Positions 43,882 through 52,125 of a stretch of 64,000 nucleotides of DNA are shown piece by piece. Numbering within the stretch: position 1 is the stretch's first letter; each line of letters starts with the position of its first letter. A model generated the notes under the pieces. That model ran no database searches and was not told the origin of the DNA. It saw nothing but the letters and a program-made list of their open reading frames with translations. The translations under genes and the position numbers were made by a program. Source of the DNA: Pseudomonas fluorescens (GTDB lineage Bacteria > Pseudomonadota > Gammaproteobacteria > Pseudomonadales > Pseudomonadaceae); assembly GCF_902498185.1 (NCBI RefSeq), contig NZ_CABVIX010000011.1:104718-168717 (forward strand). Direction: 5' to 3'.

Positions 43882-44829
43882 ATGAAAGGTTCACCCTCGC
43901 TGTTGCTGGCCGCACTCCTGAGTGCGCCGCTACTGGCCCAGGCTGCAGAACCCGAGCAGTGCCACACGGTCAACTTTTCAGACGTCGGCTGGACCGATAT
44001 CACCGTGACCACCGCCGTGACCAGCGTCGTCCTCGAAGCACTTGGCTACAAAACCCGCACCACCATGATCTCGGTCCCGGTGACATACAAATCGCTGGCC
44101 GACGGCAAGAACATGGATGTGTTCCTCGGCAACTGGATGCCGACCATGGAAAACGACATCAAGCAGTACCGCGATGCGGGAACCGTGGAGACCGTGCGCG
44201 CCAACCTGGAGAACGCCAAGTACACCCTCGCCGTGCCCCAGGCCTTGTACGACAAGGGCCTGAAAAGCTTCGCCGACATTCCCAGGTTCAAGAAGGAGCT
44301 CGACGGCAAGATCTACGGCATCGAGCCTGGCAACGACGGCAACCGCACCATCCAGAGCATGATCGACAAGAACGCCTTTGGCCTCAAGGACGCGGGTTTC
44401 AAGATCGTCGAATCCAGCGAGGCGGGAATGCTTTCGCAGGTTGACCGGGCGGCCCGTCGTGGGACTGACGTGGTGTTCCTCGGCTGGGAACCCCATCCGA
44501 TGAACAAGCGTTTCAAGATGCAGTACCTGTCCGGCGGCGATGACTTCTTTGGGCCGGACTTCGGCAAGGCGACCGTCCTGACCAACACCCGCAAGGGCTA
44601 TGCCCAGGAATGCAGCAATGTCGGCCAGCTGTTGAAAAACCTGTCGTTCACGCTGGACATGGAAAGCACCCTGATGGGCAACGTGCTGGACGACAAGATG
44701 AAACCCGATGCCGCCGCCGAGGCATGGATCAAGAAGAACCCGCAGGTACTGGACACCTGGCTTACCGGGGTAACGACCGTGGATGGCAAACCGGGACTGG
44801 AGGCGGCCAAGGCCAAGTTGACGCAGTAG
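43882..44829 (+). CDS. cbcX: Quaternary-amine ABC transporter, substrate-binding protein
   Basis: Periplasmic binding protein (315 residues) for choline, carnitine or betaine. Signal peptide MKGSPSLLLAALLSAPLLAQ. Tryptophan-containing segments VGWTDITVT, FLGNWMPTM and GWEPHPMN would form the aromatic box for a trimethylammonium group. AAGGAG ribosome site. A GCCAGGGC/GCCCTGG hairpin (44842-44869) in the 75-bp gap before cbcW may keep binding protein more abundant than permease. Confidence 0.94.
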   Translation: MKGSPSLLLAALLSAPLLAQAAEPEQCHTVNFSDVGWTDITVTTAVTSVVLEALGYKTRTTMISVPVTYKSLADGKNMDVFLGNWMPTMENDIKQYRDAGTVETVRANLENAKYTLAVPQALYDKGLKSFADIPRFKKELDGKIYGIEPGNDGNRTIQSMIDKNAFGLKDAGFKIVESSEAGMLSQVDRAARRGTDVVFLGWEPHPMNKRFKMQYLSGGDDFFGPDFGKATVLTNTRKGYAQECSNVGQLLKNLSFTLDMESTLMGNVLDDKMKPDAAAEAWIKKNPQVLDTWLTGVTTVDGKPGLEAAKAKLTQ

Positions 44830-44904
44830 CAGCAAGCACGCGCCAGGGCGGGACCGTGCCTGCCCTGGGCTGACTTCAATCTTTGCAGGTGGAAGCTCGC
44901 TATC

Positions 44905-45750
44905 ATGCTTATCGATCAAAAAATACCACTAGGCCAATACATTGCGGCCTTTGTCGACTGGTTGACGCAGAACGGCGCCGAGTACTTCGACGCCATCGCC
45001 CAAGGGCTGGAGTTCATGATTCATGCGGTGACCGGGGCGCTGACCTGGTTCAACCCGTTCGTGCTGACCGCCTTGATTGCTGCGCTCGCCCACTTCATCC
45101 AGCGCAAGTGGGCACTGACAGCGTTCTGCGCCCTCTCCTTTCTGTTGATCTACAACCTGGGTTACTGGCAAGAGACGATGGAAACCCTCGCCCAGGTGAT
45201 GTTCGCGACCTTTGTCTGCGTGGCGATCGGCGTGCCGCTGGGCATCGTCGCCGCGCACAAGCCGATGTTCTATACCGCCATGCGCCCGGTACTCGACCTG
45301 ATGCAGACCGTGCCCACCTTCGTCTACCTGATCCCTACCCTGACCCTGTTTGGCCTGGGTGTGGTGCCGGGGCTGATCTCGACGGTGGTGTTCGCCATCG
45401 CCGCGCCGATCCGCCTGACGTACCTGGGTATCTGCGACGTGCCGCAAGAGCTGCTGGATGCCGGCAAGGCTTTTGGCTGCTCGCGCCGCCAGCTGCTGTC
45501 GCGCATCGAACTGCCGCACGCCATGCCGAGCATCGCCGCCGGCGTGACCCAATGCATCATGCTGTCACTGTCGATGGTGGTGATCGCCGCCCTGGTAGGC
45601 GCCGACGGCCTGGGCAAACCCGTGGTCAACGCATTGAACACCGCTGATATCGCCCTGGGCTTCGAAGCTGGCCTGGCGATCGTGCTGCTGGCGATCATGC
45701 TCGACCGTATCTGCAAGCAACCCGAAGTTCAGGCAAGGGGTGAAGCATGA
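44905..45750 (+). CDS. cbcW: Quaternary-amine ABC transporter, permease
   Basis: Inner-membrane permease (281 residues) of the ProW/OpuAB type, with about six membrane helices. Conserved cytoplasmic EAA-like loop: QELLDAGKAFGCSRRQLL with nearby LPHAMPSIAAG. AGGTGGAAG precedes the ATG. Overlaps cbcV by 4 bases (ATGA). Confidence 0.95.
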   Translation: MLIDQKIPLGQYIAAFVDWLTQNGAEYFDAIAQGLEFMIHAVTGALTWFNPFVLTALIAALAHFIQRKWALTAFCALSFLLIYNLGYWQETMETLAQVMFATFVCVAIGVPLGIVAAHKPMFYTAMRPVLDLMQTVPTFVYLIPTLTLFGLGVVPGLISTVVFAIAAPIRLTYLGICDVPQELLDAGKAFGCSRRQLLSRIELPHAMPSIAAGVTQCIMLSLSMVVIAALVGADGLGKPVVNALNTADIALGFEAGLAIVLLAIMLDRICKQPEVQARGEA

Positions 45751-46925
45751 GCATCATTCGCTTCGAAGACGTAGACGTCATCTTTTCCAACCGCCCACGC
45801 GAGGCCTTGAGCCTGCTCGACCAGGGCATGACCCGCGAGCAGATCCTGAAGAAGACCGGGCTGGTAGTGGGCGTTGAAAAAGCCAACCTGGATATCGACA
45901 AGGGCGAGATCTGCGTGCTGATGGGCCTGTCGGGCTCAGGCAAGTCGAGCCTGCTGCGCTGCATCAACGGCCTCAATACCGTCAGCCGCGGCAAGCTGCA
46001 CGTGGAGCACGAAGGCGCTTACATCGACGTGGCCCATTGCACCCCGGCCGAGCTGAAGATGATGCGCACCAAGCGCATTGCCATGGTATTCCAGAAGTTC
46101 GCCCTCATGCCCTGGCTGACCGTACGCGAGAACATCAGCTTCGGTCTGGAGATGCAGGGGCGCCCTGAAAAGGAACGGCGCAAGCTGGTCGATGAGAAAA
46201 TTGAGCTGGTTGGACTGACCCAGTGGCGCAATAAAAAGCCCGACGAGCTTTCAGGCGGCATGCAGCAGCGCGTAGGCCTGGCCCGCGCATTGGCGATGGA
46301 CGCCGATATTCTGCTGATGGACGAACCCTTCTCGGCCCTCGATCCGCTGATCCGCCAGGGCCTGCAGGACGAACTGCTGGAGCTGCAGCGCAAGCTGAAC
46401 AAGACCATCGTGTTCGTCAGCCACGACCTGGACGAGGCCTTGAAGCTGGGCAGCCGCATCGCGATCATGAAGGACGGCCGGATCATCCAGTACAGCAAGC
46501 CCGAGGAAATCGTGCTCAATCCCGCCGACGAGTATGTGCGTACATTCGTCGCCCATACCAATCCGCTCAATGTGCTGTGCGGACGCAGCCTGATGCGCAC
46601 CCTGGACCAGTGCAAGCGGATCAACGGATCGGTCTGCCTGGATCCGGGCGGTGATTCGTGGATCGATCTGGCCGAAGGCAACACCATCAAAGGTGCTCGC
46701 CAGGGCATCAACGGCCTGGACCTGCAGAACTGGACGCCGGGGCAGGCCATGGAAACCCTGGGCCGCAAGCCAACCCTGGTGAATGCCGGTATCGGCATGC
46801 GCGATGCGCTGCAGATCAGGTATCAGACCGGCAACAAGCTGGTGTTGCAGGAAGGGAATTCAGTGGTGGGGATTCTGGGCGACAGTGAGTTGTATCACGC
46901 GTTGCTGGGCAAGAATCACGGGTAA
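45747..46925 (+). CDS. cbcV: Quaternary-amine ABC transporter, ATP-binding protein
   Basis: ATPase (392 residues) of the ProV/OpuAA type. Walker A GLSGSGKSS, Q-loop MVFQKFALMPW, signature LSGGMQQR, Walker B ILLMDEPFSALD and H-loop VSHDLDEA. A C-terminal extension of about 115 residues replaces or degenerates the tandem CBS domains of ProV. Convergent with hisF. Confidence 0.95.
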   Translation: MSIIRFEDVDVIFSNRPREALSLLDQGMTREQILKKTGLVVGVEKANLDIDKGEICVLMGLSGSGKSSLLRCINGLNTVSRGKLHVEHEGAYIDVAHCTPAELKMMRTKRIAMVFQKFALMPWLTVRENISFGLEMQGRPEKERRKLVDEKIELVGLTQWRNKKPDELSGGMQQRVGLARALAMDADILLMDEPFSALDPLIRQGLQDELLELQRKLNKTIVFVSHDLDEALKLGSRIAIMKDGRIIQYSKPEEIVLNPADEYVRTFVAHTNPLNVLCGRSLMRTLDQCKRINGSVCLDPGGDSWIDLAEGNTIKGARQGINGLDLQNWTPGQAMETLGRKPTLVNAGIGMRDALQIRYQTGNKLVLQEGNSVVGILGDSELYHALLGKNHG

Positions 46926-46927
46926 GC

Positions 46928-46952
46928 AGCTGCAAGCTTCACGCTTGCAGCT
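46928..46952. terminator. Hairpin between cbcV and hisF
   Basis: AGCTGCAAGC-TTCAC-GCTTGCAGCT, a perfect 10-bp stem in the 40-bp convergent gap. Followed by CAAAA rather than a T-run. Confidence 0.55.
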
Positions 46953-46965
46953 CAAAACCGCTGCC

Positions 46966-47736
46966 TTAGCGAACCACGATCCCTCGCTGTGCCATGTAGG
47001 CCTTGGCCTCTGGCACGGTGTACTCGCCGAAGTGGAAGATACTGGCCGCCAGCACCGCGCTGGCATGCCCTTCGAGAATCCCGTCCGCAAGGTGCTGCAG
47101 GTTACCCACGCCGCCCGAGGCGATCACCGGGATCCCCAGCGCATCGCTGATCGCCCGGGTGACACCCAGGTCGAACCCGTTCTTCATGCCGTCCTGATCC
47201 ATGCTGGTAAGCAGGATCTCGCCCGCGCCCAAGCCTTCCATCTTCCTGGCCCATTCCACGGCATCAAGCCCGGTCGGCTTGCGCCCACCGTGAGTGAAGA
47301 TCTCCCAGCGCGGCTCTTCACCTGGCGCCGAGACTTTCTTCGCATCGATGGCGACCACGATGCACTGCGACCCGAAACGGTCGGCGGCTTCCCCCACGAA
47401 TTCCGGATTGAACACCGCAGCCGTATTGATGGAGACCTTGTCGGCACCAGCGTTGAGCAGGTTGCGGATGTCCTGCACGGTACGCACGCCACCACCCACG
47501 GTCAGCGGTATGAATACCTGGCTGGCCATGCGCTCGACGGTGTGCAAGGTGGTGTCACGGCCATCGACGCTGGCAGTGATGTCGAGGAAGGTGATCTCGT
47601 CGGCACCCTGCTCGTCATAGCGCCGGGCGATTTCCACCGGGTCGCCAGCGTCGCGGATGTTCTCGAACTTGACGCCCTTGACCACCCGGCCGTTGTCCAC
47701 GTCCAGGCAAGGGATGATGCGTTTTGCCAGCGCCAT
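46966..47736 (-). CDS. hisF: Imidazole glycerol phosphate synthase cyclase subunit
   Basis: (Beta/alpha)8 cyclase (256 residues) that, with HisH, turns PRFAR and ammonia into IGP and AICAR. Start MALAKRIIPCLDVDNGRVVKG; catalytic aspartates in CLDVDNG and in VVAIDAKK. Phosphate motifs GGGVRT and ASGGVGN are present. Start chosen at 47736 for the family length; the in-frame extension overlaps hisA. Last gene of the his cluster. Confidence 0.97.
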   Translation of the reverse strand: MALAKRIIPCLDVDNGRVVKGVKFENIRDAGDPVEIARRYDEQGADEITFLDITASVDGRDTTLHTVERMASQVFIPLTVGGGVRTVQDIRNLLNAGADKVSINTAAVFNPEFVGEAADRFGSQCIVVAIDAKKVSAPGEEPRWEIFTHGGRKPTGLDAVEWARKMEGLGAGEILLTSMDQDGMKNGFDLGVTRAISDALGIPVIASGGVGNLQHLADGILEGHASAVLAASIFHFGEYTVPEAKAYMAQRGIVVR

Positions 47737-47746
47737 GCGGGACTCC

Positions 47747-48484
47747 TCAGCCTTTGTAGGTATCGCAGAAGGCCTGAGCCTCGGCGACGTCCAGGGTGCC
47801 TTCGTAGATCGCCCGGCCGGTGATGGCGCCGACGATGCCAGGCGCCTTGGCGTCCAGCAGGGCCTTGATGTCACCCAGGTTGTGGATGCCGCCAGAGGCG
47901 ATCACCGGAATCCGCGTGGCTTCGGCCAGGGCCTTGGTGAAGGGCACGTTGCAGCCTTGCATCATGCCGTCCTTGGCGATGTCGGTGTAGACGATCGCCG
48001 AGACGCCATCGGCCTCGAAGCGCTTGGCCAGGTCAATGACCTGCACCGAGCTGACTTCGGCCCAGCCATCGGTGGCGACGAAGCCGTCCTTGGCATCCAG
48101 GCCAACGATGACCTTGCCAGGGAATGCGCGGCAGGCCTCGGCAACGAACTCCGGCTCCTTGACCGCCTTGGTGCCGATGATCACGTAGCTGACGCCAGCC
48201 TTGACGTAGTGCTCGATGGTCTCGAGCGAGCGGATACCGCCACCGATCTGGATCGGCAGGGTGGGATAGCGCTTGGCGATGGCGGTGACCACCTCGCCAT
48301 TGACCGGCTGGCCTTCGAAGGCGCCGTTGAGGTCGACCAGGTGCAGGCGGCGGCAGCCACCCTCGACCCACTTGGCGGCCATGCTTACCGGGTCATCGGA
48401 AAATACCGTGGAATCTTCCATGCGGCCTTGGCGCAGGCGCACGCAGGCACCGTCCTTGAGATCGATAGCGGGGATAATCAGCAT
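47747..48484 (-). CDS. hisA: ProFAR isomerase
   Basis: (Beta/alpha)8 isomerase (245 residues) for phosphoribosylformimino-AICAR-P. Start MLIIPAIDLKDGACVRLRQG holds the catalytic Asp (AIDLKDG); YTDIAKDGMMQG carries the second, and GGGIRS and ASGGIHN bind phosphate. It precedes hisF by 10 bases. Confidence 0.97.
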   Translation of the reverse strand: MLIIPAIDLKDGACVRLRQGRMEDSTVFSDDPVSMAAKWVEGGCRRLHLVDLNGAFEGQPVNGEVVTAIAKRYPTLPIQIGGGIRSLETIEHYVKAGVSYVIIGTKAVKEPEFVAEACRAFPGKVIVGLDAKDGFVATDGWAEVSSVQVIDLAKRFEADGVSAIVYTDIAKDGMMQGCNVPFTKALAEATRIPVIASGGIHNLGDIKALLDAKAPGIVGAITGRAIYEGTLDVAEAQAFCDTYKG

Positions 48485-48526
48485 CTTCTGAACCTGTCTA
48501 ATCGGTAAGCTGCGATGCTCGGGAAG

Positions 48527-48787
48527 TCAGGGCTTCTCGAGCGCCCACAGGTCGCTTTCAATGCTCTCGAACCGCTCCTTGAGGTGCAGCTGAACATCGG
48601 CAATCGCCCTGTTGTAGTAATGCGGTGCAATGTCCTTGCTGAACACATCGAGCACCTCGGCCACCTCGAACGAGCCCAGTTGCAGCTCGAAGCGGTTTTC
48701 GAGAAACCGCTTCAAGGTGTCGAGCGCCTCACGCTCCTGCTCGGGGGCCAGCGTGATGACGGGGGCCTTGGTCCTCGACCGGCTCAT
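48527..48787 (-). CDS. DUF2164 protein within the his operon
   Basis: An 86-residue protein with the DUF2164 pattern (LKRFLENRFELQLGSFEVAEVLDVF, HYYNRAIADVQLHLKERF). Its ATG at 48787 shares a base with the hisH stop (TGATG), so it is translationally coupled; the GTG one codon earlier is an alternative. Function unknown. Probably co-expressed with his genes rather than part of the pathway. Confidence 0.8.
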   Translation of the reverse strand: MSRSRTKAPVITLAPEQEREALDTLKRFLENRFELQLGSFEVAEVLDVFSKDIAPHYYNRAIADVQLHLKERFESIESDLWALEKP

Positions 48788-49425
48788 CACCAGCGCCCGT
48801 CCCAGGCGATGAAGTTCTGCAGCAATTGCAGGCCGTGGGTATGGCTCTTCTCAGGGTGGAACTGCACCGCGAAACGCGAGCCCTCGGCCAACGCCGCGGC
48901 GAAGTCGACGCCATAGTGACCGCGCCCGACAACCTGGCCCGGCTTGCCAGCATTGATGTAGTAGCTGTGCACGAAGTAGAAGCGCGCGCGGTCGGGGATG
49001 TCGTGCCACAGGGGGTGGTCGACGGCGCGGGCGACTTCGTTCCAGCCCATGTGCGGCACCTTGAGGTGCTCACCGTCTTCCCTGAGATCCTTGCCGAAGA
49101 ACTTCACCCGGCCAGGGAACAGACCGATGCAATCGACACCGTCGTTTTCCTCGCTGTGGTCCAGCAGCGCCTGCATGCCTACGCAGATGCCGAGGAACGG
49201 ACGGTCCTGGCTGACCTCGCGCACCAGGCTATCGAAGCCCAGGCGGCGGATTTCGGCCATGCAGTCGCGGATCGCGCCAACCCCGGGAAACACTACGCGG
49301 TCAGCCTCGCGGATGACGGACGCGTCGCTGGTCACCAGCACCTTGCCGGCACCCACGTGCTCCAGGGCCTTGGCGACCGAGTGCAGGTTGCCCATGCCGT
49401 AGTCGATGACAGCTACCGTCTGCAT
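48787..49425 (-). CDS. hisH: Imidazole glycerol phosphate synthase glutaminase subunit
   Basis: Class I glutamine amidotransferase (212 residues) feeding ammonia to HisF. Nucleophile Cys in FLGICVGMQALL, and catalytic His and Glu in FAVQFHPEKS. The ATG at 49425 overlaps the hisB stop by one base (TAATG). Confidence 0.97.
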   Translation of the reverse strand: MQTVAVIDYGMGNLHSVAKALEHVGAGKVLVTSDASVIREADRVVFPGVGAIRDCMAEIRRLGFDSLVREVSQDRPFLGICVGMQALLDHSEENDGVDCIGLFPGRVKFFGKDLREDGEHLKVPHMGWNEVARAVDHPLWHDIPDRARFYFVHSYYINAGKPGQVVGRGHYGVDFAAALAEGSRFAVQFHPEKSHTHGLQLLQNFIAWDGRW

Positions 49426-50018
49426 TACAGGCAACCCTTGGTCGAAGGCATTTGCCCGGCCATGCGTTCGTCGCGCTCGATGGCCATGCGCAGGGCGCGG
49501 CCGAAGGCCTTGAACACCGTCTCGATCTGGTGGTGGGTGTTGTGCCCGCGCAGGTTGTCGATGTGCAGGGACACCAGGGCATGGTTGACGAAGCCCTGGA
49601 AGAATTCCTGGAACAGGTCGACATCGAAGCCGCCGACCGAGGCGCGGGTATAGGGCACGTGCATCTGCAGGCCGGGACGGCCGGAGAAGTCGATGACCAC
49701 GCGAGACAGCGCCTCGTCCAGCGGGACGTAGGCGTGGCCGTAGCGGAAGATGCCCTTCTTGTCGCCGATGGCCTGGGCGAATGCCTGGCCAAGGGTGATA
49801 CCGACGTCCTCGACGGTATGGTGATCGTCGATGTGCAGGTCGCCCTTGCACTCGATGTCCAGATCGATGAGCCCGTGCCGGGCGATCTGGTCGAGCATGT
49901 GTTCGAGGAAAGGAACACCGATATCAAATCGGGCCTTGCCAGTGCCATCCAGGTTGATCGAGGCCTTGACCTGGGTTTCCAGGGTATTGCGCTCGACGGA
50001 AGCCTTACGTTCGACCAT
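49425..50018 (-). CDS. hisB: Imidazoleglycerol-phosphate dehydratase
   Basis: Monofunctional IGP dehydratase (197 residues). Metal-binding histidine clusters DLHIDDHHTVED and RGHNTHHQIETVFKAFGRAL are present. Start MVERKASVERNT at 50018; upstream in-frame codons would extend into the leader. First gene of the his cluster; the gap to 50118 holds its promoter. Confidence 0.97.
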   Translation of the reverse strand: MVERKASVERNTLETQVKASINLDGTGKARFDIGVPFLEHMLDQIARHGLIDLDIECKGDLHIDDHHTVEDVGITLGQAFAQAIGDKKGIFRYGHAYVPLDEALSRVVIDFSGRPGLQMHVPYTRASVGGFDVDLFQEFFQGFVNHALVSLHIDNLRGHNTHHQIETVFKAFGRALRMAIERDERMAGQMPSTKGCL

Positions 50019-50118
50019 CACCAGCTCCGCAAAATCATTGGGCGAAAAGGGCATCATTATAGGCCCAGAACCGCCCGGCTTGAAACGCGGATGACATATG
50101 GCAGCGAAATTGTGTCTG

Positions 50119-50150
50119 GGACCCCGCACTCCCCGAGGAATGCGGGGTCC
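50119..50150 (-). terminator. Hairpin after the OFA transporter gene
   Basis: GGACCCCGCA / TGCGGGGTCC, a perfect 10-bp stem 7 bases beyond the transporter stop. No clear T-run. Confidence 0.55.
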
Positions 50151-50156
50151 TTCAGA

Positions 50157-51815
50157 TCAATGGAACAACACCGCCGTCTTCTGCAGCGTCACCCAGATAC
50201 CCCATGCCAGCGGGATACCCACCGCCAGCCAGGCCGCGACCGCCAGTGGCACGCTGCCCGGCGCCGCTTTCCATTCCAGCGACTGGCTGCCATCGGCACC
50301 CTTGTCATGGCTCAGCGCGCGCTCGGCCGCCAGCTGCGCATCGGTCATGAAGTGCTTGTCGGCCACCGGACGCACCAGGGCGTTGCAGATGAAGCCCAGC
50401 ACCAGCAGGCCGGCCAGGATATACAGCGTGATATCGTAGGCCGCTGCCCGCTCCACGCCCAGCGCCAGTTGGTACTCGCGCAGATAGGTAATCAGGACCG
50501 GGCCAAGCACGCCAGCCGCGGCCCATGCGGTCAACAGGCGGCCATGGATCGCACCGACCATCTGCGTACCGAACAGGTCGGCCAGGTAGGCCGGTACCGT
50601 GGCGAAGCCACCGCCGTACATCGACAGGATGATGCAGAACGCCGCGACGAACAGCGCCACGTTGCCCAGGTGGCCCATGTTCGGTACCAGCGAGTACAGC
50701 GCCACGCCCAGGGCGAAGAAGGCGAAGTAGGTGTTCTTGCGCCCGATATAGTCCGAGAACGACGCCCAGAAGAACCGCCCGCCAATATTGAACAGACTCA
50801 GCAACCCGGTGAAGCCTGCGGCAATCGCGGCAATCTGCCCCAGTTGCGTGGCGTTCAGTTCGCTGAAGCTGAGCTCGTTGCCCAGCAGCTTGCCGGCGAA
50901 CACTTCCTGCAGCAGCGGCGAAGCCATGCCGAGGATGCCGATACCCGCCGAGACATTGAGGCACAGCACCAGCCAGATCAGCACGAACTGCGGGGTTTTC
51001 CACGCAACGCTGACATGCACGTGTCGGCTGGTGATCATGGTGTTGGCCTTCTTCACCGCAGGCGTCCAGCCCTCGGGCTTCCAACCGGTAGGCGGCACGC
51101 GGTAGGCCAGGGCGCCTCCGGTCATGAACACGAAGTAGATCAGCGCCATTACCACGAAACTCTGCCACACGCCGACTTCACCGGCGCTCGAGAAGTGCCC
51201 CATCAGCGCCGTGGCCAGCGGTGCACCCACCATGGCGCCGCCGCCGAAGCCCATGATCGCCATGCCGGTCGCCATGCCGCGCTTGTCCGGGAACCACTTG
51301 ATCAGCGTCGACACCGGCGAGATGTAGCCCAGCCCCAGGCCGATCCCCCCGATCACCCCCGAGCCCAGCCACATCAGCCACAGTTGGTGGGTATACACCC
51401 CCAGCGCCGAGATCAGCAGGCCGCCGCACCAGCACAGCGCCGATACCAGGCCCGCCTTGCGGGGACCGGCATGCTCCAGCCATCCGCCAAGTACCGCAGC
51501 CGAGCAGCCAAGGAAGACGAAGAACAGCGTGTAGATCCAGCTCAGCATGGAGATCTGCCAGTCGCAGTCCGCGCTGAACAGGCGAGCGATAAAGCCCATG
51601 TCAGGCGCGCAGGCCACCGGTGAGGTAATGCCGATTGCCTGGGACAGCGGCAACCAGAACACCGAGAAGCCGTAGGCCATGCCGATGCACAGGTGAATGG
51701 CCAGGGCTGCCGGCGGTACCAGCCAGCGATTGAAACCCGGCCGGGCGATGATGCGCTCCTTCGACAGGAAGCCAGGCGCTGTCGCGACGGCCCCCGCCGT
51801 GATACTGCTGTTCAT
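50157..51815 (-). CDS. OFA-family MFS transporter
   Basis: A 552-residue major-facilitator protein of the oxalate/formate antiporter (OFA) family. It has twelve predicted membrane segments, with the family blocks PPAALAIHLCIGMAYGFSVF, GGIGLGLGYISP and WFPDKRGMATGMAIMGFG. Beyond the usual end, a short linker leads to one more hydrophobic helix (PLAVAAWLAVGIPLAWGIW), apparently fused. Substrate unknown; a small carboxylate is likely. ATG at 51815. Confidence 0.88.
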   Translation of the reverse strand: MNSSITAGAVATAPGFLSKERIIARPGFNRWLVPPAALAIHLCIGMAYGFSVFWLPLSQAIGITSPVACAPDMGFIARLFSADCDWQISMLSWIYTLFFVFLGCSAAVLGGWLEHAGPRKAGLVSALCWCGGLLISALGVYTHQLWLMWLGSGVIGGIGLGLGYISPVSTLIKWFPDKRGMATGMAIMGFGGGAMVGAPLATALMGHFSSAGEVGVWQSFVVMALIYFVFMTGGALAYRVPPTGWKPEGWTPAVKKANTMITSRHVHVSVAWKTPQFVLIWLVLCLNVSAGIGILGMASPLLQEVFAGKLLGNELSFSELNATQLGQIAAIAAGFTGLLSLFNIGGRFFWASFSDYIGRKNTYFAFFALGVALYSLVPNMGHLGNVALFVAAFCIILSMYGGGFATVPAYLADLFGTQMVGAIHGRLLTAWAAAGVLGPVLITYLREYQLALGVERAAAYDITLYILAGLLVLGFICNALVRPVADKHFMTDAQLAAERALSHDKGADGSQSLEWKAAPGSVPLAVAAWLAVGIPLAWGIWVTLQKTAVLFH

Positions 51816-52125
51816 TCGAATTTATCCTTTGTAGGTGTAGGCGGAGCCTTGGATCAAATGCTCGGCTCTTGTGGGCGCACGTAGGCTGAACCCGGCCGTT
51901 CTAGGCAAAATCCGCGACAATAGGCCGCAGTCGCTCCAAAAGCGGCGCAAGATTAGCACTTGCCGGGGCCGATGGAAGCATTTTGATACTGTCGATTTTT
52001 TACCCAGGGTTCTGAGCATATTTCCCCCCGCGTGTAACCAAAGCGCTCTGCGGGTACTCAGCGGACAACCTCGCGGCGCTATACTCTGCCGCTGAATTTT
52101 TGAATCGGACTACAAGGACTCGCCC
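51816..52125. promoter_or_regulatory. Divergent promoter gap between OFA transporter and asmA
   Basis: No gene seen in 310 bp. A TATACT -10-like hexamer at 52080-52085 could serve asmA, but no good -35 is visible. AAGGA precedes the asmA ATG. Confidence 0.3.
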
